Notes under the pieces: model-generated
What the model was told of the DNA's origin: nothing
Database searches by the model: none
The model's input: the letters and a program-made list of their open reading frames with translations, nothing else
Part shown: piece after piece, positions 44,993 through 52,586 of the stretch
Numbering within the stretch: the stretch's first letter is position 1
Layout: the number at the start of each line of letters is the position of its first letter
Position numbers and translations under genes: made by a program
NCBI GenBank assembly: GCA_019635355.1
Contig: JAHBZQ010000001.1
Coordinates: 3,100,001 to 3,164,000 of the forward strand
Reading direction: 5' to 3'
Source of the DNA: Rhizobacter sp.
GTDB taxonomy: Bacteria; Pseudomonadota; Gammaproteobacteria; Burkholderiales; Burkholderiaceae_C
Length of the DNA: 64,000 bases

Positions 44993-45105
44993 GCGCCAAG
45001 GGGCTGGGGTGAGTGAATCCCGCAGGTTAAGGAGGAGCGTTTGATCGCGGGAGCGATCAAACGCGGGGGACACGGAGGGATTCACTCACCCCAGCCCCTT
45101 GGCGC
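44993..45105 (-). repeat. Nested-hairpin element, copy 2 (inverted)
   Basis: A 113-base element with 29-base perfect outer arms (44993-45021 and 45077-45105) and a 12-base inner stem GCGTTTGATCGC/GCGATCAAACGC (45037-45048 and 45053-45064, loop GGGA). Read on the minus strand, the loop strands are TCCGTGTCCCCC and TCCTCCTTAACCTGC: 11 of 12 and 12 of 15 bases match copy 1. The inner stem is wholly different from copy 1 and the outer arms only partly alike, yet both pair perfectly, so pairing rather than sequence appears conserved. The remaining 45106-45305 is the leader of the lipase gene; no gene or clear promoter was recognised there. Confidence 0.9.
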
Positions 45106-45305
45106 CGCTCCGAAGACACGAAGCAGGGAAACTCCCTCCCCCACTGGCACGACGCGCCAGCCTTTGGCGCGGATTGCCACTTACGCCAATCGCGCAGCAG
45201 TTCAAGAATTTCCTGCATCAACGTATCGCCCCGTCAGTGGACGAACGGTGATCGTCAGGCGCCTGGAGGGCGTCGGCGCATCTCACCCCACAAGCAGGAG
45301 ACAAC

Positions 45306-46253
45306 ATGACCCTTCGCCATCGCCTGATGCGCGGCCTGTGCAGTGCCGCGCTCGCTGCAGGCCTTTCCTTCGGTGCCACCACGCACGCCGCTGCCGCCGA
45401 CACCTACACCCAGACCAAGTACCCCGTCGTGCTCGTGCACGGTGCCTTCGGCTTCGACGCCATCGGGCCGGTGAGCTATTGGTACGGCATCGTGAGTGCG
45501 CTCCGCAGTGGCGGTGCCACCGTCTACACACCGAGCGTGTCGGGTGCGGAAACGTCCGAGGCGCGCGGTGAACAGCTGCTGCGCGCGCTTCGCTCGTACA
45601 AGGCCGCCTATGGCCACCAGAAGTTCAACCTCATCGGCCACAGCCACGGCGGCCCGACCGCGCGCTACGTCGCGGCGGTTGCACCTGAACTCATCGCCTC
45701 GGTGACGACGGTCGGCTCGCCGCACGCCGGCAGCAAGGTGGCCGATGCAATCGAGGCCGTGACCTCGTGGACCGGCACCACCGGCTTCGCCGCCACGCTC
45801 GCGAATGGCCTGGCCTCGACGATCGCCTTCCTCTCTGGCTCGCCCACGCTGCCGCAGGATGCACTGGGCTCGCTCAAGTCGCTCAGCACGCGCGGCGCCG
45901 CCGATTTCAACCGCCGCTTCCCGCAGGGCAAACCCACCTCCTCGTGCGGCCAAGGGCCGGCCTCGGTGAACGGCATCCGCTACTGGTCGGTGGGCGGCAC
46001 GAGCGTGGCGACCAACGTGCTCGACGTGAGCGATGCGCTGCTGGTGTCGACCAGCGTGCTTTTCGGCTTCGAGCAGAACGACGGCCTCGTGAGCCAGTGC
46101 TCCAGCCACTGGGGCACGGTGCTGAAAGACAACTACGCGTGGAACCACCTCGACGAAGTGAACCAGGCCTTCGGCCTGCGTGGCCTCTTCTCGCAGGACC
46201 CGGTGGCGTTCTACCGCTCGCAGGCCAACCGCATCAAGTCGGCAGGCCTGTGA
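45306..46253 (+). CDS. Secreted triacylglycerol lipase (family I, foldase-dependent)
   Basis: Encodes 315 residues: a signal peptide (about 1-31), the oxyanion segment VVLVHGAFGFDAIGPVSYWY, the nucleophile GHSHGG (Ser113), the acid in NDGLVSQCSSHWG and the His in AWNHLDEVNQ. This is the Pseudomonas/Burkholderia subfamily I.1-I.2 layout, with two cysteines (SSCGQG and SQCSS) likely forming a disulfide and a Ca2+ site near the catalytic His. The lipase needs a foldase to fold in the periplasm, then leaves by type II secretion. The foldase gene follows directly (TGATG overlap). Confidence 0.93.
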   Translation: MTLRHRLMRGLCSAALAAGLSFGATTHAAAADTYTQTKYPVVLVHGAFGFDAIGPVSYWYGIVSALRSGGATVYTPSVSGAETSEARGEQLLRALRSYKAAYGHQKFNLIGHSHGGPTARYVAAVAPELIASVTTVGSPHAGSKVADAIEAVTSWTGTTGFAATLANGLASTIAFLSGSPTLPQDALGSLKSLSTRGAADFNRRFPQGKPTSSCGQGPASVNGIRYWSVGGTSVATNVLDVSDALLVSTSVLFGFEQNDGLVSQCSSHWGTVLKDNYAWNHLDEVNQAFGLRGLFSQDPVAFYRSQANRIKSAGL

Positions 46254-47191
46254 TGCTCGCGCGGCACCGTTGGCTCTACGGCGCGGTGCCGCTCGCACTC
46301 GCATTGGTGTGGGCCGCCCACGGGTGGCTCACATCCGAAGACGGCCAGCGGCCACAAGCGGCTGCGCCGGTCTTCACCGATTGGAACTTCAGCCCCTACG
46401 CCAAAGGCGAGCCGCTGCCCGCGGTTCAACACAACGCCGATGCTGCACGTGCAGCCGATGCGGCACGCGCCCATGTGCAGGCCGTGCTCGAGCGTGGCTC
46501 GCTGCGCGAGTCGGAACTCGACGGCGACTGGGGCCGCTGGGTCGACGTGCAACTGCAGCCCAGTCGCAGCTTGCGGCAACGCTTCGACTACCTGCTCACC
46601 TCGCTCGGCGAAGCCGACCCCACGCAACTGCGCCACTGGATCGAGCAGGAGGTCACCGCGCAGAAGAGCGCCGCCGCCGCGCGCCAGGTGCTCGCCGTGT
46701 GGGACCGCTACATCGCCCTGCAGCAACACCGCTTCCGCCACGCGCCCAACGTGGCCGACCCCGGCACCTGGGCCGTCGCCCTCACCGAGCGCTCGCAAGT
46801 GCGCCAGCAGCTGCTGGGCCGCGACTGGGCACAAGCGTTCTACGCCGATGAAGAAGCCACGTTGACGCAGTACATCGAGCAGCGCAAGCAACAGCGTGTC
46901 GAGCCAGACCCGAGCGTGCTGCTGATCGCCACCCCCGGCACCGCACCCGACCAACTGCACAGCCAGCGTGTGCAGCAACTCGGCGCCGACGCCGCCGAGC
47001 GCCTGCGCGCCGAAGACCAGGCCTGGGCCGATTGGGAGCGCCGCCTTGCCGCCGCACAACAAGCGCTCAACACCCTCGCCGCCGCACCGAACCTGTCGGC
47101 CCCGCAACGGCAGCAGGCGCAGGACGACCACCTCGCGCAACACTTCAGCGGCTCCGAGCTGCAACGTGCGCGTGCCTTGTTGCTGAAATAG
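46253..47191 (+). CDS. Lipase-specific foldase (Lif), membrane-anchored
   Basis: Encodes 312 residues with an N-terminal membrane anchor (LYGAVPLALALVWAAHGWL), a variable linker, and the Lif body. The foldase signature RxxFDY is intact: Arg108, Phe111, Asp112, Tyr113 in RQRFDYLLTSLGE, preceded by GSLRESELDGDW. Long amphipathic helices follow (SVLLIATPGTAPDQLHSQRV, QALNTL). It holds the lipase in its active shape at the periplasmic face. The ATG overlaps the lipase TGA by one base, so expression is coupled. Confidence 0.92.
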   Translation: MLARHRWLYGAVPLALALVWAAHGWLTSEDGQRPQAAAPVFTDWNFSPYAKGEPLPAVQHNADAARAADAARAHVQAVLERGSLRESELDGDWGRWVDVQLQPSRSLRQRFDYLLTSLGEADPTQLRHWIEQEVTAQKSAAAARQVLAVWDRYIALQQHRFRHAPNVADPGTWAVALTERSQVRQQLLGRDWAQAFYADEEATLTQYIEQRKQQRVEPDPSVLLIATPGTAPDQLHSQRVQQLGADAAERLRAEDQAWADWERRLAAAQQALNTLAAAPNLSAPQRQQAQDDHLAQHFSGSELQRARALLLK

Positions 47192-47213
47192 CCTGCACGC
47201 CACAATCGCGGGC

Positions 47214-48137
47214 GTGACGACCTTCACCGCCCGCCTCCGGCGCCTGCTGCTCACCGCGCTGCTGGCCTGCACGACCAGCGCCCACGCCGCCGACGGCTAC
47301 ACCGCCACCCGCCACCCCATCGTGCTGGTGCACGGTCTCTTCGGCTTCCACACCATCGGCCCGGTCGACTACTTCCACGGCATCGCCGATGCCCTGCGTG
47401 AGGGCGGCGCCACGGTCTATGCGCCCGCGGTGTCGGCCGCGAATCTCTCCGAGGTGCGCGGCGAGCAGCTGCTGCAGGAGCTGCTCGCGCTGAAGGCCGC
47501 CTACGGCCACGAGAAATTCCACCTGATCGGCCACAGCCACGGCGGGCCCACCGCGCGCTACGTCGCCGCCGTGGCGCCCGAACTCGTGGCGTCGGTGACC
47601 ACCATCGGCTCGCCGCACACCGGCAGCAAGACCGCCGATGCGATGAAAGACCTGTCTCGCAGCAGCGGCGTGCCGGCCTGGCTGGCCAACACGGTGTCGG
47701 GTGCGTTGTCGTGGCTGGCGGGCGCACCGAGCCTGCCGCAAGACGCACTCGGCGCGCTGGCCTCGCTCGACAGCGCGGGCGCGGCCGCCTTCAACCGGCG
47801 ATTTCCGCAGGCGATGCCCTTCCAGCCCTGCGGCGAGGGCGCGGCGGTGGTCAACGGGGTGCACTACTTTTCGATGAGCGGCACGCGCGTCGCCACCAAC
47901 GCGCTCGACGCCAGCGATGCGGTGCTCGCCATCACCAGCCGCGATTTCGGCGACGAACCCAACGACGGGCTCGTGGGCCGCTGTTCCAGCCACTGGGGCA
48001 CGGTGCTGCGCGACGACTACGAGTGGAACCACCTCGACGAGGTGAACCAGGCGCTCGGCCTGCGTGCGCCGCTGTCGCCCGACCCGCTGGCGGTCTACCG
48101 ACTGCACGCCAACCGCCTGCGCAAGCTGGGGCTGTGA
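47214..48137 (+). CDS. Second secreted triacylglycerol lipase
   Basis: Encodes 307 residues from a GTG start, clearly paralogous to the first lipase: IVLVHGLFGFHTIGPVDYFH, GHSHGG with Ser108, NDGLVGRCSSHWG and EWNHLDEVNQ. The signal peptide is RLRRLLLTALLACTTSAHAA. The loop residues around the active site differ (for example GFHTIGP), which may change the substrate range. It lies 22 bases after the first foldase gene and 2 bases before the second foldase-like gene. The four genes form lipase-foldase-lipase-foldase. Confidence 0.92.
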   Translation: MTTFTARLRRLLLTALLACTTSAHAADGYTATRHPIVLVHGLFGFHTIGPVDYFHGIADALREGGATVYAPAVSAANLSEVRGEQLLQELLALKAAYGHEKFHLIGHSHGGPTARYVAAVAPELVASVTTIGSPHTGSKTADAMKDLSRSSGVPAWLANTVSGALSWLAGAPSLPQDALGALASLDSAGAAAFNRRFPQAMPFQPCGEGAAVVNGVHYFSMSGTRVATNALDASDAVLAITSRDFGDEPNDGLVGRCSSHWGTVLRDDYEWNHLDEVNQALGLRAPLSPDPLAVYRLHANRLRKLGL

Positions 48138-48139
48138 CG

Positions 48140-48817
48140 ATGAAACGCGTGCTGATGCTGTGCCTGCTCACCACCGGCCTCGCCGCGTGCGCCGCACCGC
48201 CCACGGCGACCACCCCGCGCAGCGTCGACGAGGTGCGCGCCCGCGGCTCGCTGCGCGGCACCGACCTCGACGGCGCCTGGGCCACCCCCGGCACGCGCCG
48301 CGACGCCGAAGCCCAGCTGCTGCGCCGCTTCGACCACCTGCTCACCGCGCTCGGGGAGACCAGCCTGCCCGAGCTGCGCCGCTTCATCGAACGCGAGGTG
48401 ACGCGCGAGCGTGGCGCCACCGCCGCGCAGGAGACGGTCGCCGCGTGGGACGCCCACCTCGCCCTGCTGCGCGGCGAGCCGCCCGCGCAGCTGCCGAACA
48501 ACCCGGCGCCCGAGGCCACGGCGCCTACACCGAAGCGGCCCACCGTCGCCCCGCGCGCGCTGCTCATCCCCGACCCGCCCGCCAGCGAGGCCGAGGCCCA
48601 GGCCGTGCACGCCCAGCGTGTCAGCCAGTTCGGCAGCGCCGCGGCCGAACGCCTGCACGCGCAGGACCTCGCCCGCTGGGACTGGGCGCGCCGCCTCGAA
48701 GAGGCGCGAGCCGCCCTGCAAACCATGCCGGCCCCGGCGCAGGAGGCCGAACTCGCACGTCGCTTCAAAGGGCCTGAGCTGCAGCGCGCGCGGGCCCTGC
48801 TGCTCAGAGAGCGCTGA
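48140..48817 (+). CDS. Second lipase foldase-like protein, short and lipoprotein-like
   Basis: Encodes 225 residues, about 90 fewer than the first foldase. The start MKRVLMLCLLTTGLAAC has a lipobox (GLAAC, Cys17) instead of a membrane anchor. The Lif core is partly kept: GSLRGTDLDGAW and LRRFDHLLTALGETS. The RxxFDY signature reads L-R-R-F-D-H, so both the Arg and Tyr are changed. The central helices are shortened and a proline-rich stretch (LPNNPAPEATAPTPKRP) replaces one region. It is probably a divergent foldase for the second lipase, or a decaying copy. The stop overlaps the convergent kinase gene by 14 bases. Confidence 0.82.
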   Translation: MKRVLMLCLLTTGLAACAAPPTATTPRSVDEVRARGSLRGTDLDGAWATPGTRRDAEAQLLRRFDHLLTALGETSLPELRRFIEREVTRERGATAAQETVAAWDAHLALLRGEPPAQLPNNPAPEATAPTPKRPTVAPRALLIPDPPASEAEAQAVHAQRVSQFGSAAAERLHAQDLARWDWARRLEEARAALQTMPAPAQEAELARRFKGPELQRARALLLRER

Positions 48818-50693
48818 CGCCACCCACCGCGTGGTCGTCGGCGCCAGTGGGTGCGCTGCGATGTGGCGCGAGCGGCAGCGACACCTGCACCGTGGTGCCC
48901 TCCGAACTCTCGATGCGCAAGCGGGCCCCGATGCCGCGGGCGCGCTTTTCCATGATGCCCACGCCCTTGCCACGCGAGGCCGGCTGCTCCGACAGGCCAC
49001 GCCCGTTGTCCTGCACCGTGATGTGAAGGTGCTCGGCGTCGCTCGTGAGCGTCACCGCGATGCGGGTGGCCTGCGAGTGCTTGAGCGCGTTGCTGAGGCT
49101 TTCCTGGAGGATGCGCAGCAGCGGCAGCGCATGCGCGGCGGGGATCACCGCCGAGTCCTGCAGGCCGGCGCTGTGCCAGGTGAGGGTGATGCCGGCGGCG
49201 CGCAGGCGCGGCGCCATGCGGAAGCGCAGGTTGCCGGCCATCACCGCGAAGGCGTCTTCGTCGCCCGACAGGCTGTCGATGGCCAGGCGCAGGTCGTCGA
49301 TGCATTCGCGCAGCAGGGCGCTGGTCTGCTGCGCATCGAGCTCGCCTCGCTCGCTCAGGGCCAGCGAGCTCACGAGCTGCGAGCCGAGCCCGTCGTGGAT
49401 GTCTTGCATGATGCGCTGGCGCTCTTCCAGCGCGGCGCGCTCGCGCTCGCGCTGCTGGCTCTGCTCGTGCAGGCGTTGCAGGGTGAGCTGCTGCTCTTCG
49501 AGCTTGCGGGCCATCAACTCGTTCTGCTGGCGCTGGGCGACGAGGAAGGTGGCGAAGTCCTTCACCAGCACCGCCACCATCGCCGTGAACCACAAGGGCG
49601 AGGTGGCCTGCGCCGAGTAGCCGATGGCACCGAACACGCTCTGGCCGGTGGCCGACATGAGCAGGTCGGCGCCGCCGGTGAGGATGCCGGCGACCGCGGC
49701 AATCAGGTACACACCGCGCCGCCAGTCCCACTGGCGCAGCAGCGCCCGCGCCAGACGGAAGAGCGGGTACAGCCCAAGCGCGAGCAGCGCGCTGCCCCAC
49801 ACCGCCTCCAGGCGGCTCGAGTCCGTGCTGTTGTGCAGCCAGAGATCGCCCAGATACCACAGCGGCCCCACCATCGCCCACGCCACGCACAAGCGACCGA
49901 AGCCCTGGCGCTCGGGCGCGGTCTCGAGCCACAGCACCAGCCAGCAGCAGGCGGCCACGCCCGAGATGCCGAGGATGCGCACGAAGAGCCAGTACGGGTA
50001 CAGCGCGGCCGGCATCGGCGGCAGCAGGTAGGCGAAGCAGACGTTGGCCCAGCTCAGTGCCGTGAGGCCCATCAGCAGGTAGCGCACCTCGCTGCGGCGC
50101 AGCGCGAAGATGCCCATCAGCATCGCCGCGTTGACGAGCGCGAAGTCGAGGCCCACCTGGGCCATCGTGTTCTGCCAGAAGAAGCGGCGCTCGTAGTGGG
50201 CCCGCACCAGGTCGAAGGGCCCGACCACCATGCCGGCCACGTGGACCATCGAGTCGTGCGTGGCCCATTCCATCTCGATCCGGTTGGGCCCGTTGCGCAG
50301 CAGCTCCACCGGCAGCACGAACATGTAGGGCCGCACGTTGAGCACGGCGGTCGTGGGCGTGGAAGTAGCCACGTCACCCACCACCACGCCGTTCACGCGC
50401 ACGCGCGCGCCATCGCTCAGCTGGTGGTGGTAGATCGCCCACAGCGGCGCGGCCGTCTTGTCGGGCAGATCGAACTGCGCGTCGAGCCGGTAGTGCCGGA
50501 AGACGCGTGGCGCGCGGGTGAGCCGGGCTGGCAGCGTGGCCAGTTCCCTCGTCGAGCCGGCGTCGCCCAGCTCCTGCAAGGTGGCGTGGTCGATGCGGAT
50601 GGCGAGCGCCTCGGGCGACACCGCCGGCTGCGCCGACGCGCAGGGCAGCGCGCCCATCACGAGCGCGAGGCACAGCGCCGCAGCGCGCCACAT
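48804..50693 (-). CDS. Membrane sensor histidine kinase (HisKA_3/NarX-like)
   Basis: Encodes 629 residues: signal peptide (1-21), a periplasmic beta-rich region (22-180), about seven membrane segments (180-395) in 7TMR-DISM style, a coiled coil (400-430), then HisKA_3 with His433 in RIMQDIHDGLGSQLVSSL and the HATPase domain (NALKHSQATRIAV, VQDNGRGL, GVGIMEKRARGIGA). It phosphorylates a NarL-type regulator, encoded immediately upstream (adjacent TAG/ATG). Stimulus unknown. The position next to the lipase cluster is suggestive of, but does not prove, control of lipases. Confidence 0.92.
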   Translation of the reverse strand: MWRAAALCLALVMGALPCASAQPAVSPEALAIRIDHATLQELGDAGSTRELATLPARLTRAPRVFRHYRLDAQFDLPDKTAAPLWAIYHHQLSDGARVRVNGVVVGDVATSTPTTAVLNVRPYMFVLPVELLRNGPNRIEMEWATHDSMVHVAGMVVGPFDLVRAHYERRFFWQNTMAQVGLDFALVNAAMLMGIFALRRSEVRYLLMGLTALSWANVCFAYLLPPMPAALYPYWLFVRILGISGVAACCWLVLWLETAPERQGFGRLCVAWAMVGPLWYLGDLWLHNSTDSSRLEAVWGSALLALGLYPLFRLARALLRQWDWRRGVYLIAAVAGILTGGADLLMSATGQSVFGAIGYSAQATSPLWFTAMVAVLVKDFATFLVAQRQQNELMARKLEEQQLTLQRLHEQSQQRERERAALEERQRIMQDIHDGLGSQLVSSLALSERGELDAQQTSALLRECIDDLRLAIDSLSGDEDAFAVMAGNLRFRMAPRLRAAGITLTWHSAGLQDSAVIPAAHALPLLRILQESLSNALKHSQATRIAVTLTSDAEHLHITVQDNGRGLSEQPASRGKGVGIMEKRARGIGARLRIESSEGTTVQVSLPLAPHRSAPTGADDHAVGGVSAL

Positions 50694-51386
50694 CTAGAGA
50701 ATCCCGCGCTGGCGTGCCTCGAAGACCGCCTCGCCGCGCGAGTGCACCTGCAGCTTGCGATACACCCGCCGCAGGTAGGCGGTGACGGTGTGCCACGACA
50801 GCGCGAGCACCTGCGCCACCTCGTCGTAGGTCATGCCCTTCTCGATGAGGCGCAGCACCTCGAGCTCGCGCTGGCTCAGCGGGTTGTCTTCCGGCGGCTC
50901 CTGCGCGCCAGCGGCCGGCTTCACGAAGCGCCGGATCACCGAACGCGCCACCGACGGGCTGATCGGCGAGCCGCCTTCGAAGAGCTCGACGATGCGGCCG
51001 GCGATCTCGCTGCTCGGCGAGTCCTTCAGCAGGTAGCCCATCGCGCCGGCCTCCAGGCTCGTGAGCACGTGTTCGTCGTCGCCGAAGACGGTGACCACCA
51101 TCGGCAGCGCGTCGGGGCACTGCCGCACCAGCCAGCGGATGAAGTCGCGCCCGTCGCGGTCGGGCAGGCCGAGGTCCACCAGGTACACATCGGCCTGGCG
51201 CTGCGCCGCGAGGGCCATCGCCTCCGACACGCTGCCCGCCGAGAACTGCCACGACAAGCGCGGATGCGCGCGCACCGCGTCCTCGAAGCGCTGCCGCACC
51301 TCGCGTTCGTCTTCGACGATCGCCACGGCGATCGGCAGCGCGCTCGCGGCCGAGTCAGGCACAGCGGTGGCGGTGTCAGCGTTCAT
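50694..51386 (-). CDS. NarL/LuxR-type response regulator
   Basis: Encodes 230 residues. The receiver domain has the acidic pocket VEDE and phospho-acceptor Asp71 in VYLVDLGLPDRDG, with Lys in LLKDSPSSEIAG. The LuxR helix-turn-helix is NPLSQRELEVLRLIEKGMTYDEVAQVLALSWHTV. It partners with the downstream membrane kinase; the stop and the kinase start touch. It probably activates promoters in or near this locus. Confidence 0.94.
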   Translation of the reverse strand: MNADTATAVPDSAASALPIAVAIVEDEREVRQRFEDAVRAHPRLSWQFSAGSVSEAMALAAQRQADVYLVDLGLPDRDGRDFIRWLVRQCPDALPMVVTVFGDDEHVLTSLEAGAMGYLLKDSPSSEIAGRIVELFEGGSPISPSVARSVIRRFVKPAAGAQEPPEDNPLSQRELEVLRLIEKGMTYDEVAQVLALSWHTVTAYLRRVYRKLQVHSRGEAVFEARQRGIL

Positions 51387-51464
51387 GGATCGGCCCTCTC
51401 GATGGCGCGACGCTAGGGCTTCGACCGGCGGGCGTCAATCCAGTGCCGCGCCGTCGAGGCGCGC

Positions 51465-52412
51465 TCAGGCCACCTCGCGCTGCGCCCGGCCTTCGAGCAG
51501 GTCGAGGATGCGCGGCAGGTGGTGCGTCGCCGCGCGGCGGCCGGCTTCATAGAGGTAGGGCAACGCACCGGTCTCCCACAGGCCCACCTTGCGCTCCAGG
51601 CCGAGTTCGATGCTGACGATGCGCTGGCCCCGCGCCACGGCAGCTTCGAGCCGCGCCTGCATCAGGTTGTTGATGAGCGAGGTGGTGGCCTGGGCGACCA
51701 GGCGCGAGGCGCGGTCGACACGCCGCGGCATGGCCCCTTCGAAGCCCAGCGCGAGGATGAGGTCGGCATCGCGGGCCGCATCGAGCGGCAAGGGGTCGGA
51801 CACCACGCCGTCCACCAGGCGGCGGCCATCGACCTCGACGCTCGGGAAGATGAAGGGCACGGCCATGCTCGCGAGCAGCGCCTGCGTCAGCAGCCCTTCG
51901 GACAGCACCACCGGCTTGCCCGTGGTGGCATCGGTGGCCGCCACACGCAGCGGCGTGGGCAGCGATTCGATCTTGCGTCCCCCGAAGGCCGCCTCCAGGC
52001 GCAGGGCGATGAGGCTGTTGTCGCGCAGCCCGAAATCGGCGTCGAAGCCCATCAGCTTGGGCGCCACCATCTGCGGGTAGGCACGCCAGCGCGGCTGCTG
52101 CGTCAGCTCGGCCGACCACAGCGTGGTGGCGGCGTGCAGCGCGTCCTTCGGCGACATCTCCATCGCGATGGTGGCGCCGAAGAGCGCGCCCGAGCTGCAG
52201 CCCACCACCAGGTCGGGCCAGATGCCTTCCAGGCGCAGGCGCTCGACGATGCCGACGGCCGCGATGCTGCGCACGCCGCCGCTGCCCAGCACGAGCGCCA
52301 CGCGCGGGCGGCGCTTGCGGGGCTGCACCGGCACGGCAGCGCGGGGGTAGGCAGCGGCCACGGCGTGGCCGTTGAGGGGATGAGAAGAAGAAGGAGAGGT
52401 CTGGGGCTGCAT
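51465..52412 (-). CDS. Patatin-like phospholipase
   Basis: Encodes 315 residues. The oxyanion motif GSGGVRS (43-49), the nucleophile GCSSG (71-75, Ser73) and the catalytic Asp in DGVVSDPLP are intact. The patatin domain covers about 36-230; a long linker of Ser/Pro/Ala precedes it. There is no signal peptide, so the protein is probably cytosolic or membrane-peripheral, hydrolysing phospholipids or triglycerides. The start MQPQTSPSSSHPLNGHAVAA has GGAG 10 bases upstream. It diverges from the DHA2 transporter. Confidence 0.9.
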   Translation of the reverse strand: MQPQTSPSSSHPLNGHAVAAAYPRAAVPVQPRKRRPRVALVLGSGGVRSIAAVGIVERLRLEGIWPDLVVGCSSGALFGATIAMEMSPKDALHAATTLWSAELTQQPRWRAYPQMVAPKLMGFDADFGLRDNSLIALRLEAAFGGRKIESLPTPLRVAATDATTGKPVVLSEGLLTQALLASMAVPFIFPSVEVDGRRLVDGVVSDPLPLDAARDADLILALGFEGAMPRRVDRASRLVAQATTSLINNLMQARLEAAVARGQRIVSIELGLERKVGLWETGALPYLYEAGRRAATHHLPRILDLLEGRAQREVA

Positions 52413-52586
52413 GACAGGGGCTCCGAAAGCGTTTGAAGAAGGCGACCGCAGTATTCGTGTCGCCCCGTGCCCTGTCTGCACCCAGAGCTTGTACGCACAC
52501 GCGCCGGCTGTCGCAAGGGTTGGGGACACGCCGGCCCTGCCGCCTTCATGACAGGCAGGGCACAAGCCACCGCTTAGGATGCCGGG

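Noticed and set aside
44844..45105. CRISPR-like or insertion-sequence interpretation of the paired inverted repeats
   Set aside because: There are no regularly spaced direct repeats, no cas genes and no transposase frame between the arms. The arms form nested hairpins instead.
45145..45161. TGGCACG sequence in the lipase leader that looks like a sigma-54 -24 element
   Set aside because: No TTGC-type -12 element occurs at the required distance; the following bases are GCCAGC.
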